Positions 52,612-61,125 of a DNA stretch of 64,000 nt are shown here, piece after piece. The translations under genes and the position numbers were made by a program. Under the pieces are notes generated by a model. That model saw nothing but the letters and a program-made list of their open reading frames with translations. It had not been told where the DNA came from and searched no databases. Numbering within the stretch: position 1 is the stretch's first letter; every line of letters starts with the position of its first letter. Source of the DNA: Paenibacillus sp. FSL W8-0426 (GTDB taxonomy: Bacteria > Bacillota > Bacilli > Paenibacillales > Paenibacillaceae); contig NZ_CP150203.1 of the NCBI RefSeq assembly GCF_037969725.1, positions 4,046,001 through 4,110,000 of the forward strand, written 5' to 3'.

Positions 52612-52722
52612 TTATTTAAATAGATCTAAAATTTTCGATAACACTTTAAACGATAACACAGTGACTAGCAGTATCCATACCCATTCCATAAAACTCCGCT
52701 TTGTACGTTTATTATTGCTCAT
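52612..52722 (-). CDS. Possible 36-residue membrane peptide
   Basis: A complete 37-codon frame from ATG 52722, with AAGGAT 7 nt upstream. The product has a basic N-terminus (MSNNKRTKRSF), one hydrophobic segment (EWVWILLVTVLSFKVL) and a short charged tail (SKILDLFK). This design is seen in small membrane toxins of type I toxin-antitoxin systems and in other small membrane proteins. No antisense RNA could be established. Confidence 0.45.
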   Translation of the reverse strand: MSNNKRTKRSFMEWVWILLVTVLSFKVLSKILDLFK

Positions 52723-52986
52723 TAAGATAATCCTTCTCGGGAATCACCTTGGGTACCTACCCTGACATTCTAATATGATACGAAGGAAATAACAAGTAAT
52801 TAAGTAATTATTCGATTACGTACCCTTTGTAAAGGACTTTTCAAAGTGTCTATCTTATAGAATACAGTTTAAAATAAACTTAGCGGGGCCTTTGTTTAAA
52901 TGAAATAACCTACTGTAAGTGAGTGTGGTGTAAAACAACAGCCCCTGTCTTCATCATTTCTCACATAGCATAACAACAAGAAGGCA

Positions 52987-53115
52987 TTACGATACCTGGA
53001 AACCAAGCTGCTTGTGTATATCACCTGATGCAACAACCAAGTATCCTACCAACTGCCTTTGCCTCAACATCCCTTTTACCTCACTACGAATCGATAATAC
53101 TTTTTGGATCAACAT
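52987..53115 (-). CDS. Possible 42-residue protein or gene remnant
   Basis: An open frame from ATG 53115 with GAGGTGG 4 nt upstream. The product begins MLIQKVLSIRSEVKGMLRQR and continues with GYLVVASGDIHKQLG. It looks like a folded N-terminal segment that stops early, so it may be the truncated start of a longer protein. No family was assigned. Confidence 0.35.
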   Translation of the reverse strand: MLIQKVLSIRSEVKGMLRQRQLVGYLVVASGDIHKQLGFQVS

Positions 53116-53241
53116 TTATCCACCTCTGTTCCCCTAAATTCAAACTTATCTTTAAAATATCTATTACCCGCGATCCTCACAGATACATGATCGGATGCTT
53201 CTAAATTACACCATAGTCCATAATTTCTTCTAGGTCCTGTG

Positions 53242-53270
53242 AAAAAGCCAGACAGATACACGAGTCTGGC
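53242..53270 (-). terminator. Terminator-like hairpin, minus strand
   Basis: A 7-bp perfect stem GCCAGAC/GTCTGGC (53247-53253 with 53264-53270) with five U residues on the minus strand. No minus-strand gene is evident upstream of it, so it may be a relic or end an unseen transcript. Confidence 0.55.
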
Positions 53271-53517
53271 ATAAAGCAAAGACAAAAAAGTCTGTTTCCG
53301 ATTTACGATATGTATTATTCATATACTCTTAGGCCACCTAACATATAAAGATATCACCAATATTACAATCAGTATATCGAATCCCACTATTTACACAAAA
53401 CCATTTTAACACCTTGTTTGTTGTAATTATTGAGCACCCCAAAACGAGTCCCTCTCTGAATAAATTCCTTGATTTTTGTAAAAATAAGTTTAAATACTTT
53501 TATAATGGAGGATAACA

Positions 53518-54375
53518 ATGGTCGCTATTCAACATACTGATGGACTCTTATTTAAAACAAGAGCTGGTTATTTCTTGAATACTGACAATGGTACTGGTCC
53601 TGTTGTTAAAATGCAGAAAGAGGCAAACCGCAATCCCGGGGTTAGTGATGAAATATGGTTCATTGAGCGGTTAGATGGCGCTGGTTCGATTCAACCGGGA
53701 GAACCAATTTTAATAAAATCGCGAGCTGGTTATTTCCTGAATACTGACCACGGTATCGGTCCTGTTGTTAAAATGCAGAAAGAAGCAAACCGTGATCCCG
53801 GGGTTAGTGATGAAATATGGTTCATTGAGCGGCTAGATGGCGCTGGTTCGATTCAACCGGGAGAACCAATTTTAATAAAATCGCGAGCTGGTTATTTCCT
53901 GAATACTGACCACGGTACCGGTCCTGTTGTTAAAATGCAGAAAGAAGCAAACCGTGATCCCGGGGTTAGTGATGAAATATGGTTTACTGAGTTAATAGTT
54001 CAAAATGACGAAGTACAACCTTGTTCAGATGGGAAGGGGGAATTTATTTATTCTGGGACGGCAAGTGTCGATATTGTCTCTGTAGATTACAAAATTTATG
54101 AGTGTGAAATTGAGTTGTTACCTAAAATAATCGGAATAAGAACTGGAGGAGAATATTTTCTAAGAAAAGGAAATAATTCAGTTACTGCCACATGGCCTGA
54201 AGCAGACGGGATTACCAGATATCAATTTAAAGCATGGGTCAATAACAAAGAGCTGTGGGTAGAAATTGAACATCAACACAAAACTGTAGAAGTTAGTATA
54301 CCGCCAAAGACTCATTGGACAAAAACAGCAGGAGCTAAAACCAAATTAGGTTCTTGGTCTAACTTAAAAATATAG
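53518..54375 (+). CDS. Protein with three near-identical 54-residue repeats
   Basis: A 285-residue protein of unknown function. After 14 residues, three tandem copies follow (53560-53721, 53722-53883, 53884 to about 53985, the last partial). Each copy begins with RAGYFLNTD and has GPVVKMQKEANR, PGVSDEIWF and a linker IERLDGAGSIQPGEP. Three such beta-rich repeats recall a beta-trefoil or fascin-like fold, but this is inference. About 120 C-terminal residues are different and beta-rich (YKIYECEIELLPKIIGIRTG, WVEIEHQHKTVEV). There is no signal peptide. ATGGAGGAT lies 5 nt upstream. The copies are almost identical in DNA, so they duplicated recently. Cargo gene of the island. Confidence 0.8.
   Translation: MVAIQHTDGLLFKTRAGYFLNTDNGTGPVVKMQKEANRNPGVSDEIWFIERLDGAGSIQPGEPILIKSRAGYFLNTDHGIGPVVKMQKEANRDPGVSDEIWFIERLDGAGSIQPGEPILIKSRAGYFLNTDHGTGPVVKMQKEANRDPGVSDEIWFTELIVQNDEVQPCSDGKGEFIYSGTASVDIVSVDYKIYECEIELLPKIIGIRTGGEYFLRKGNNSVTATWPEADGITRYQFKAWVNNKELWVEIEHQHKTVEVSIPPKTHWTKTAGAKTKLGSWSNLKI
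53560..53985 (+). repeat. Three tandem copies of a 162-bp coding repeat
   Basis: The unit is exactly 162 bp (54 codons), with starts at 53560, 53722 and 53884. Copies 2 and 3 differ at only a few bases; copy 1 differs slightly more. The third is cut after about 100 bp. Confidence 0.9.
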
Positions 54376-54376
54376 G

Positions 54377-54742
54377 ATGACTATAAAAGAGCCCCTTTGG
54401 GGTTCTTTTAATGTAAAGGTTATTATCATTTTGAATGGCCTGCCACGTATGCGATCTTCGGTAAGCTACCACTCATGGAGCGCAAGGCGAATCTTCACTG
54501 CCTCAATTTGCCGTCCAGTAGCTTTGGAATTGTGTTACACATTGAAGGCGCAGGAGAAAGGTTTAACAGGACCGTTGAAATCATCAAGTTATGCTGAAAT
54601 AGAACAGGCCGTAATTCAAGGAAAGTTGGAGCGGAACCCATGTAAAGGTTCTATTATTAAAGAGATGCGAAGAAAGAAGTCAGTTGATTTCACTGCCTCT
54701 GAGGATATAACTAATTTTCTTCACGCAGCTAGAGAGTTTTGA
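54377..54742 (+). pseudogene. Doubtful open frame after the repeat-protein gene
   Basis: A 121-codon frame whose first codons overlap the terminator of the preceding gene and which lacks a ribosome site. The C-terminal half (AEIEQAVIQGKLERNPC, then KEMRRKKSVDFTASEDI) has a protein-like composition, while the N-terminal half does not. It may be the remnant of a longer gene. No family was recognised. Confidence 0.25.
54385..54410 (+). terminator. Terminator of the repeat-protein gene
   Basis: An 11-bp stem AAAAGAGCCCC/GGGGTTCTTTT (54385-54395 with 54399-54409) with a 3-nt loop, 10 nt after the stop codon. Confidence 0.9.
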
Positions 54743-54841
54743 TATATCTACTGGATATTCTTCGAGTTGCTCCTGTAACTGATAAACCGATCATCAACAA
54801 ATACGAGCTATATACCTCAAATACTCTTGGTTCAGACAAAC

Positions 54842-54910
54842 AAAAAAACATGGGGACGTTTGGGGGATACACCTCAATAGAAGCGTAATCTCCTCACTAA
54901 ACGTCCCCAT
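54842..54910 (-). terminator. Present glnA terminator
   Basis: A perfect 12-bp stem ATGGGGACGTTT/AAACGTCCCCAT (54850-54861 with 54899-54910) enclosing a 37-nt loop, followed by seven U residues on the minus strand. It lies inside the right end of the island, so the element appears to supply glnA with a new terminator. Confidence 0.75.
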
Positions 54911-54953
54911 ATGAAATCTCATTAAACCCCGTGATTACAAGGTTTTAACCCAA

Positions 54954-56282
54954 TTAGTACAGCGTGATATATTGATCGCGTTCCCATTGGTGAACTTGCG
55001 TGCGGTACATATCCCACTCGATTTCTTTCAACTCATAGAAGTGAGCCAAAGCGTGGTCGCCGAGCGCGTCGCAGATGACTTCGCTGCGGATCAGCTCATT
55101 AAGAGCTTCTTTCAGGTCAGCCGGCAAGCTTGGGATGCCTTCTTCCACACGCTCTTCTTCGGACATGATATAGATGTTGCGGTCGATTGGAGCCGGCAAA
55201 GGAAGCTCGCGTTTGATGCCGTCCAAGCCTGCTTTCAACATCACAGCCAGTGCCAAGTATGGGTTCGCAGCCGGATCCGGGTTGCGCACTTCGACGCGTG
55301 TGCTGAGACCGCGGGAAGCCGGAATACGAATCATTGGACTGCGGTTACTTGCAGACCATGCTACGTAACAAGGTGCTTCGTAACCAGGTACAAGACGTTT
55401 GTAGGAGTTTACGCTAGGATTCGTGATCGCCGCGTATGCACGAGCATGCTTCAGCATTCCTGCCATGTAATGGCGAGCGGTTTTGCTAAGGCCAAGCTCA
55501 TCGGACTCGTCCACGAACGCGTTCTCATTGCCTTTGAACAGGGATTGGTTACAGTGCATACCGGAACCGTTCATGCCGAACAACGGTTTTGGCATGAATG
55601 TAGCATGCAATCCGTGCTGGCGAGCAATCGTTTTAACGACCAGTTTGAACGTTTGGATTTGGTCAGCCGCTTTCAACGCATCCGCGTATTTGAAGTCGAT
55701 CTCGTGCTGACCTGGAGCTACCTCGTGATGGGAAGCTTCAATTTCAAAGCCCATTTCTTCGAGCGTAATAACGATGTCACGACGGCAGTTTTCGCCAAGA
55801 TCCGTTGGAGCCAGATCGAAATAACCGCCTTGGTCGTTCAATTCGTTGGTTGGGTTACCTTTTTCATCGGTCTTGAACAAGAAAAACTCTGGCTCAGGCC
55901 CGACATTCATCGCTGTAAAGCCCATTTCTTCCGCATCCTTCAGGCTGCGTTTCAGAATGCCGCGCGGATCTCCAGGGAACGGCGTTCCGTCCGGCAAGTA
56001 TACGTCGCAAATCATGCGAGCAACGCGGTTGTCGGCCACCCATGGGAAAATGAGCCAAGTATCGAGATCCGGATAGAGGTACATATCGGATTCCTCGATG
56101 CGCACATATCCTTCAATGGAAGAACCATCGAACATCATTTTGTTGTCCAAAGCCTTTGTCAGCTGGCTTACCGGAATTTCAACGTTTTTGATTGCACCGA
56201 GCAAGTCTGTAAACTGCAAACGAACAAACCGTACATTTTCTTCTTTTGCGATGCGGAGAATGTCTTCTTTAGTATAACTCAC
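54954..56282 (-). CDS. glnA: Glutamine synthetase type I
   Basis: Makes glutamine from glutamate, ammonia and ATP. The 442-residue length fits the Bacillus GSI-alpha type. Active-site segments include [10 protein letters not shown] near residue 50, [41 protein letters not shown] and SANRSP-like [11 protein letters not shown]. The Bacillus-type feedback residue Arg in [11 protein letters not shown] is present. The C-terminus ends RDQYITLY; these last codons form the 27-bp repeat at the island edge. It is cotranscribable with glnR and has its own promoter-like TTGACC/TACAAA (56329-56357). Confidence 0.97.
   Translation of the reverse strand: MSYTKEDILRIAKEENVRFVRLQFTDLLGAIKNVEIPVSQLTKALDNKMMFDGSSIEGYVRIEESDMYLYPDLDTWLIFPWVADNRVARMICDVYLPDGTPFPGDPRGILKRSLKDAEEMGFTAMNVGPEPEFFLFKTDEKGNPTNELNDQGGYFDLAPTDLGENCRRDIVITLEEMGFEIEASHHEVAPGQHEIDFKYADALKAADQIQTFKLVVKTIARQHGLHATFMPKPLFGMNGSGMHCNQSLFKGNENAFVDESDELGLSKTARHYMAGMLKHARAYAAITNPSVNSYKRLVPGYEAPCYVAWSASNRSPMIRIPASRGLSTRVEVRNPDPAANPYLALAVMLKAGLDGIKRELPLPAPIDRNIYIMSEEERVEEGIPSLPADLKEALNELIRSEVICDALGDHALAHFYELKEIEWDMYRTQVHQWERDQYITLY
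54955..54981. repeat. Right 27-bp direct repeat within glnA
   Basis: The second, functional copy of the 27-bp sequence at 52336-52362, covering the last codons of glnA and part of its TAA stop. Confidence 0.85.
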
Positions 56283-56328
56283 GATACTCTCTCCCTTTCT
56301 TCTCTGCTTATTTAGCTTGCATGTTATA

Positions 56329-56357
56329 TTTGTACATTAGAAACCCGCATGGGTCAA
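56329..56357 (-). promoter_or_regulatory. Possible internal glnA promoter
   Basis: TTGACC (56352-56357) and TACAAA (56329-56334) are spaced 17 nt on the minus strand in the 131-nt glnR-glnA gap. Just upstream lies AGGAACATTTCCT flanked by two ATGACA copies, a possible protein site. Confidence 0.4.
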
Positions 56358-56413
56358 GAAAAGGCTCAACCTATGACAGGAACATTTCCTATGACACGCG
56401 AGATTACGCAACA

Positions 56414-56827
56414 TTATTTTTTGTTGAAAAATCGGGAAAGCTCTCCTTGAATAAGCGATACTTGTCCCGGTCTTTTTCCGGAAACCAGCTGTTGTTTCAA
56501 CAAACGATGAAGCTGCGTATCCGATAGTTCCCTGCGTTTCACTTCCGTATCGGCCGTAATGACGGTTGCTTCCTCGGATTCCTTGGACACAGGGTTCATT
56601 ACCTGTTTGATGCCCGCGATGTTTACTCCTTTTTCGATCAAAGCCTTGATTTCGAGCAAACGTTCAACGTCATTAAACGAAAACAAACGCTGATTGCCTG
56701 ACGTTCTTGCCGGAACGATCAGATTATGCTGCTCATAATAACGAATCTGCCGTGCGGACAGGTCCGTCAGCTTCATAACGATGCCAATCGGGAATAAGGC
56801 CATATTTCTGCGAATTTCGTCGCCCAT
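56414..56827 (-). CDS. glnR: Nitrogen regulator GlnR (MerR family)
   Basis: A 137-residue repressor that senses feedback-inhibited glutamine synthetase. The MerR-type winged helix has KLTDLSARQIRYYEQHNLIV near residue 20 and GNQRLFSFNDVERLLEIKAL. The short C-terminal tail ends SRFFNKK and lacks an effector domain, as in GlnR/TnrA. ATG 56827 follows AAGG. It sits directly upstream of glnA, with a perfect GlnR box before its promoter, which indicates autoregulation. Confidence 0.95.
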   Translation of the reverse strand: MGDEIRRNMALFPIGIVMKLTDLSARQIRYYEQHNLIVPARTSGNQRLFSFNDVERLLEIKALIEKGVNIAGIKQVMNPVSKESEEATVITADTEVKRRELSDTQLHRLLKQQLVSGKRPGQVSLIQGELSRFFNKK

Positions 56828-56863
56828 CACTCATCAACCTTCCAGTCATCTATTCTTCACCTT

Positions 56864-56893
56864 ATTGTACATTTACTTGTTACAAAGTGTCAA
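56864..56893 (-). promoter_or_regulatory. Promoter of glnRA
   Basis: A perfect TTGACA (56888-56893) and TACAAT (56864-56869) with an 18-nt spacer on the minus strand. The GlnR box ends 6 nt upstream of the -35. Confidence 0.8.
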
Positions 56894-56898
56894 TAACG

Positions 56899-56915
56899 TG
56901 TTAGATAAACTCACA
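56899..56915. promoter_or_regulatory. GlnR/TnrA box
   Basis: TGTTAGATAAACTCACA matches TGTNAN7TNACA exactly. It overlaps the last codons of ynbB and adjoins the glnRA -35. Confidence 0.85.
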
Positions 56916-58164
56916 ATAATTTACGATCTTTCATGGCTTGTAATGCCATCAAAACGCCATATTTGACATGCGAGTACGTTAATCCCCCTTGCATGTACCC
57001 GATATAAGGCTCTCGGATCGGTGCATCCGCAGACAGCTCAAGACTTCCGCCCTGAATGAACGTACCTGCCGCCATAATAACAGGATGTTCGTATCCCGGC
57101 ATGTCCCAAGGCTCGGGAACGACATGGCTATCCACCGCCGCTGCCCGCTGAATCCCTTGAACGAAGGCAATCAAATGCTCAGCGGAACTGAACTGGACCG
57201 CCTGGATCAGGTCAGTTCGTTTATCATTCCATGCAGGTTTGGTGACAAATCCGGAAGCCGCAAACATCGCTGCCGCAAAAACGCTTCCTTTAACGGCTTG
57301 TCCAACGATCGTTGGAGCCATGTAAAGTCCCTGATAGATTCCCCGTGTCGTGCCAAGCATTGCACCAACCTCGCCGCCGATACCGGGGGCCGTCAGACGA
57401 TAGGCTGCAAGCTGTACATATTTTTCCTTTCCGCATATGTATCCACCGGTTTCCGCAAGACCGCCGCCAGGGTTTTTGATCAGCGATCCGGCCATCAGGT
57501 CTACGCCCACTTGGGTAGGTTCCAATGGCTCGGTAAACTCCCCGTAACAATTGTCCACGAACACGATGACATCTTCCTTGATCGCCTTCACGCGTGTGAC
57601 CATGTCCGCAATTTCGTCGATACAAAAAGACGAGCGCCAATCATACCCGCGCGAACGCTGGATACCGATCACTTTGGTTTTTGACGTCACGCTATTTCGC
57701 ACTGCTTCCCAATCGATCCCGCCATCGGGAAGCAGTGCCGTTTCCTTGTAATCGATGCCGAAATCCATCAGGGAACCCGTGCCATCACCAGGCTTGCCGA
57801 TGACTTTATGCAAAGTGTCATAGGGTTTCCCCGTTATATATAACAATTCGTCCCCCGGGCGCAGAACGCCGAACAAGGCCGTTGCAATCGTATGCGTTCC
57901 CGAAGCGAAATGAGGGCGGACAAGCGCCGCTTCCGCTCCGAAAACATCTGCATATACCTCGTCAAGCACTTCCCGTCCGCGATCGTTGTAGGCATAACCT
58001 GTCGATCCCGCAAAATGAAAGTCGCTCACTTTTCTCCGTTGAAATGCATCGATGACTTTCCATTGATTTTGATCGACCAAGCGATCAATCTCTTTCATTT
58101 GTTGCTCGATCTGGCGTTCAACCTGTTGTTGAAGCTCAATGATTGCTGTATCAAAACTGGACAT
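56911..58164 (-). CDS. ynbB: PLP-dependent methionine gamma-lyase family protein YnbB
   Basis: A 417-residue fold-type I PLP enzyme of the group once called aluminium resistance protein. SGTHTIATALFGVLRPGDE near residue 90 binds the cofactor phosphate. VFVDNCYGEFTE holds the PLP-nitrogen aspartate. The Schiff-base lysine is in GSLIKNPGGGLAETGGY near residue 236. The reaction is not established. The order hflX-ynbB-glnR-glnA is the same as in B. subtilis. The GlnR operator lies across its stop codon. Confidence 0.92.
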   Translation of the reverse strand: MSSFDTAIIELQQQVERQIEQQMKEIDRLVDQNQWKVIDAFQRRKVSDFHFAGSTGYAYNDRGREVLDEVYADVFGAEAALVRPHFASGTHTIATALFGVLRPGDELLYITGKPYDTLHKVIGKPGDGTGSLMDFGIDYKETALLPDGGIDWEAVRNSVTSKTKVIGIQRSRGYDWRSSFCIDEIADMVTRVKAIKEDVIVFVDNCYGEFTEPLEPTQVGVDLMAGSLIKNPGGGLAETGGYICGKEKYVQLAAYRLTAPGIGGEVGAMLGTTRGIYQGLYMAPTIVGQAVKGSVFAAAMFAASGFVTKPAWNDKRTDLIQAVQFSSAEHLIAFVQGIQRAAAVDSHVVPEPWDMPGYEHPVIMAAGTFIQGGSLELSADAPIREPYIGYMQGGLTYSHVKYGVLMALQAMKDRKLL

Positions 58165-58248
58165 CCTGCTTTATTCTCCTTTATTGCATGAATCTAACGT
58201 CAAATATATATTGTTATGTCAACTTACCATACAAATGTATCGCCAATG

Positions 58249-59535
58249 TTACGAAACGATGAAATCTTCGAGTAAATAGCCGTATTTTTCATATTCGCCC
58301 TTTTGCAGCTCCACTTGATAGATCACATCATTCTCTTCGAACGACGTGTCCACCACGTCTCCGATCTTATATAATACCGAAGTCAGATCACCGCGATCCG
58401 CCGGAATGCGGAAACGTTTGGTATCGCCTGTCAGCTCGGCCTGAATGCGCTCCCGGATTTTGAGCTGGTCAACTTCATCGTATGCACTGATCTTCATATG
58501 TTCCTTGTCCTGCGGCAGCATTTCAAGCTGTTCAGGAGTACATGCATCCTTTTTATTAAACAGGACCAGCTGCGGCTTGTCGCCGGAACCCAGCTCCTGC
58601 AAAATGGCATTTACCGTTCTCATCTGATCCTCGCGCATTTCGGAAGATGCATCCACGACGTGCAAAATCAGGTCTGCTTCATTCACTTCCTCCAGTGTAG
58701 CGCGGAATGCAGCAATCAGATCATGGGGCAGGTTCTGAATGAAACCAACCGTATCGGTAAGCACGATTTCTTTGCCGCTGGGCAATTCCATCGTACGGGA
58801 TGTAGGATCCAGCGTAGCGAACAACTGGTTCTCAATATATACATCGGCTTCTGTAAGCTGTTTCAACAGTGTCGATTTGCCTGCATTCGTGTATCCGACG
58901 AGTGCCACTTGAACTATCCCCGTTTTTTTGCGGCGCTCGCGATGAAGTTTGCGATGTCGCGTTACTTCCTCCAAATGCCGCTTCAGATCATCGATCCTTC
59001 CGCGAATGTGGCGGCGATCCGTCTCAAGCTTGCTCTCCCCCGGTCCGCGGGTACCAATCCCGCCTCCCAGTCTGGACAAGTTTTTGCCGTGTCCGGACAA
59101 CCGTGGCAACAAATAGCTCAATTGGGCCAGCTCTACCTGGATGATCCCTTCCCTCGTATTGGCGCGTTGCGCGAAAATGTCCAGAATCAACTGGGTACGG
59201 TCGATAATTTTTAGGTCGAGCGCTTCTTCCAAGTTACGAACCTGAGCCCCGGACAACTCCTGATCGAAAATCGCCGTCGTTGCGCCAAGTTCTTCCGCCA
59301 CTGCACGCAGCTCATCCACCTTGCCTTTACCGATGAACCATTTCGTATCCCGCGTTTCCCGGTTCTGGGTCAGGACGCTCAAAACCTCAACGCCTGCTGT
59401 TTCGGCAAGCTTGACCAGCTCTTCGAGCGAATATTCCGGATTAATACCCGATCGTTTGACCTCATCCGTAATCAGGCTGACCAATATGGCACGATCTTTT
59501 TGTACTTGATTGGTATCATGTGTGACATTTGCCAT
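58249..59535 (-). CDS. hflX: Ribosome-associated GTPase HflX
   Basis: A 428-residue GTPase that splits stalled or stressed ribosomes. The N-terminal HflX domain (about residues 20-180) has GKGKVDELRAVAEELGAT and SRLGGGIGTRGPGESKLE. The G domain has G1 VGYTNAGKSTLLKQL near residue 205, G3 DTVGFI and G4 NKKD. The C-terminal domain is present. The ribosome site AAGGAGGGAATG is strong. It lies upstream of ynbB with an 84-nt gap. Confidence 0.95.
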   Translation of the reverse strand: MANVTHDTNQVQKDRAILVSLITDEVKRSGINPEYSLEELVKLAETAGVEVLSVLTQNRETRDTKWFIGKGKVDELRAVAEELGATTAIFDQELSGAQVRNLEEALDLKIIDRTQLILDIFAQRANTREGIIQVELAQLSYLLPRLSGHGKNLSRLGGGIGTRGPGESKLETDRRHIRGRIDDLKRHLEEVTRHRKLHRERRKKTGIVQVALVGYTNAGKSTLLKQLTEADVYIENQLFATLDPTSRTMELPSGKEIVLTDTVGFIQNLPHDLIAAFRATLEEVNEADLILHVVDASSEMREDQMRTVNAILQELGSGDKPQLVLFNKKDACTPEQLEMLPQDKEHMKISAYDEVDQLKIRERIQAELTGDTKRFRIPADRGDLTSVLYKIGDVVDTSFEENDVIYQVELQKGEYEKYGYLLEDFIVS

Positions 59536-60030
59536 CGTATCATTCCCTCCTTCTGCATGGTACGATCGTCAACCTCCAACGTCTTGCCATGCATGCCAAG
59601 CCGGACCGGATGGGCCCGGCCGGCTTATCCAAAGATATTCATTATCGCTTACTTTCACCCAAACTTCAAATCCTCCGTCCAGTCGGTTTCCGTTCCAGAT
59701 TTGCCGAGATTGAACTGAAGGCGAGGTCCAGGCAAACGGACCATCGAATAGCGGATGGAACGTTCAATCCCATTGCCTTGGAGTACGGTTTCATTGTTCC
59801 CATGTCGATGTTCCCTTATTTAGTTTAACATCGGATGGGAAATTTATAAAACATCGCCCGGCAATGCTTGCTATCCTAACCATTCTCCCTGGAACATGAT
59901 AAATCCTTCCGCCTTCTTAATCATGATGGCCTATGCGTTGAAATTATGTACTCCGCCGCCAGTCCTTACTCCCCACCCTAAGCAAGAAAGAAAACGAACG
60001 ATCACCTCCTCTATCGAAAAAGTACACCGA
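59536..60030. other. Intergenic region hflX / spoVK
   Basis: About 495 bases. The hflX-proximal 240 nt contain a possible frameshifted gene remnant. The remainder shows no open frame with a start site and no clear spoVK terminator. Confidence 0.5.
59569..59803 (-). pseudogene. Possible frameshifted remnant upstream of hflX
   Basis: No single frame is open with a start, but two overlapping minus-strand frames read like protein. One gives RLPGPRLQFNLGKSGTETDW; one base back, the next gives VWVKVSDNEYLWISRPGPSG and ends at 59569. A -1 shift near 59667 would join them. The ATG at 59803 with AAGGGA upstream is in a third frame. Either a decayed gene or chance. Confidence 0.25.
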
Positions 60031-61008
60031 CTAATTGAAATGTATCCCTTCCGTAATGTCTGTAAGCTTGGTTTTCGCTGCAGGAACATCACGGAATGTA
60101 ATCTCGGTAAGCTTTTGTTTGGATGGTTTGCCTCCCAAACTCATTAGTCGAACAGCCTGGGTTCGTATTGCCTTTTCAATGACGTTCCGCACGTACCGAG
60201 CATTGCTAAAGTCTAACCTGCTTTCCTTTTCCAGGTAAATCAACTCCTTCAATCGGTCCATGGCATCTGAGTTGAGATTGTATTCTTTCTCAGAAGCCAT
60301 TTTCAGCGCAATCAGCATCAGTTCATCCACGGAGTAATCTTCAAAATTGATTTGAATAGGAAACCTGGATGGCAGCCCTGTATTTATTTGCATAAACTCA
60401 TCCATTTCATCGGGATATCCGGCAAGTATGATAATGACATCGTCAGCACGATCCTCCATCACTTTCACTAAACAATCGATGGCCTCTTTCCCGAAGTCCT
60501 TTTCTCCGCCCCGAGCCAGACTATAAGCTTCGTCAATGAATAACACTCCCCCCATGGCCTTCTTAACCAAGTCCCTCGTTTTCTGAGCTGTGTGACCAAT
60601 ATATTCCCCCACCAAGTCGGCTCTTTCAACCTCCACGAGATGACCTTTGCTAAGTACGCCCATCCGGTTCAGCATTCTCGAAATGATTCTTGCAACGGTG
60701 GTCTTCCCCGTACCCGGGTTGCCTTTGAAAATCATGTGATACACTTGTTTGCTGCTCTTCAGCCCTTCTTCGGCACGGAATTTGTTTATTTGAATGAGCG
60801 CATATATTTCGTAAACGAGATCCCTAACCTTATCTAATCCGATCATTTCATCGAGTTCTTTGAAAATATCCGCCACAGATTCATGATGACTATTTGATGG
60901 AAGAGGCTCCTCCGCTTGCTCAACATAAGGTTCACCCTGATTCTGAGAATTAAACACGATGTTGATTCTTGATTCGTTTACAGTTATTCTTCTCGTTTTT
61001 TCGCCCAC
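60031..61008 (-). CDS. spoVK: Stage V sporulation protein K (AAA ATPase)
   Basis: A 325-residue AAA+ ATPase of the CbbX/SpoVK group needed for spore maturation. Walker A FKGNPGTGKTTVARII lies near residue 95, then ERADLVGEYIGHTAQKTRD and Walker B GGVLFIDEAYSLARGG. The arginine finger region is GLPSRFP. GTG 61008 lies 8 nt after GAGG; the ATG at 61014 overlaps the site. The spoVK-hflX-ynbB-glnR-glnA order is as in B. subtilis, and the gene marks this as a spore former. Confidence 0.93.
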   Translation of the reverse strand: MGEKTRRITVNESRINIVFNSQNQGEPYVEQAEEPLPSNSHHESVADIFKELDEMIGLDKVRDLVYEIYALIQINKFRAEEGLKSSKQVYHMIFKGNPGTGKTTVARIISRMLNRMGVLSKGHLVEVERADLVGEYIGHTAQKTRDLVKKAMGGVLFIDEAYSLARGGEKDFGKEAIDCLVKVMEDRADDVIIILAGYPDEMDEFMQINTGLPSRFPIQINFEDYSVDELMLIALKMASEKEYNLNSDAMDRLKELIYLEKESRLDFSNARYVRNVIEKAIRTQAVRLMSLGGKPSKQKLTEITFRDVPAAKTKLTDITEGIHFN

Positions 61009-61083
61009 AGTCATCACCTCAAGGCTCATTATATGCTCGAAGCTATCGTTATAATTCTGCAATCGAACAAATGCTTTGAACAA

Positions 61084-61125
61084 CAAAACCCCTATTGAGA
61101 TCTAAATTTCTCATTAGGGGCTTTT
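61084..61125. terminator. Terminator of the DUF402 gene
   Basis: CCCCTATTGAGA pairs with TCTCATTAGGGG (61089-61100 with 61109-61120, one mismatch), with a T-run on the plus strand and a U-run on the minus strand. Confidence 0.75.

Larger units (their letters stand above)
52723..53517. other. Sparse AT-rich part of the island
   Basis: About 800 bases. It holds one possible 42-codon minus-strand gene and a minus-strand terminator-like hairpin at 53242-53270. The last 120 nt lead into the repeat-protein gene. Nothing else is supported on either strand. Confidence 0.5.
52336..54981. mobile_element. Small genomic island inserted at the glnA 3' end
   Basis: About 2.6 kb bounded by 27-bp perfect direct repeats of the glnA 3' end, the pattern left by site-specific recombinases that target gene ends and restore them. 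Content differs from the neighbours: it is AT-rich and sparsely coded, with unknown proteins. No complete integrase is present; a possible C-terminal relic of one lies at 52391-52429. It is best read as a decayed integrative element. Confidence 0.7.

Noticed and set aside
53560..53985. CRISPR array
   Set aside because: The 162-bp units are contiguous, in frame and without spacers; they are protein repeats.
54843..54892. Integrase tail at the right end of the island
   Set aside because: Frames around the present glnA terminator read Gly-rich tails by chance because of the G-rich hairpin arm; nothing upstream supports an integrase.
54972..56315. Long plus-strand open frame opposite glnA
   Set aside because: Antisense to glutamine synthetase, no ribosome site.
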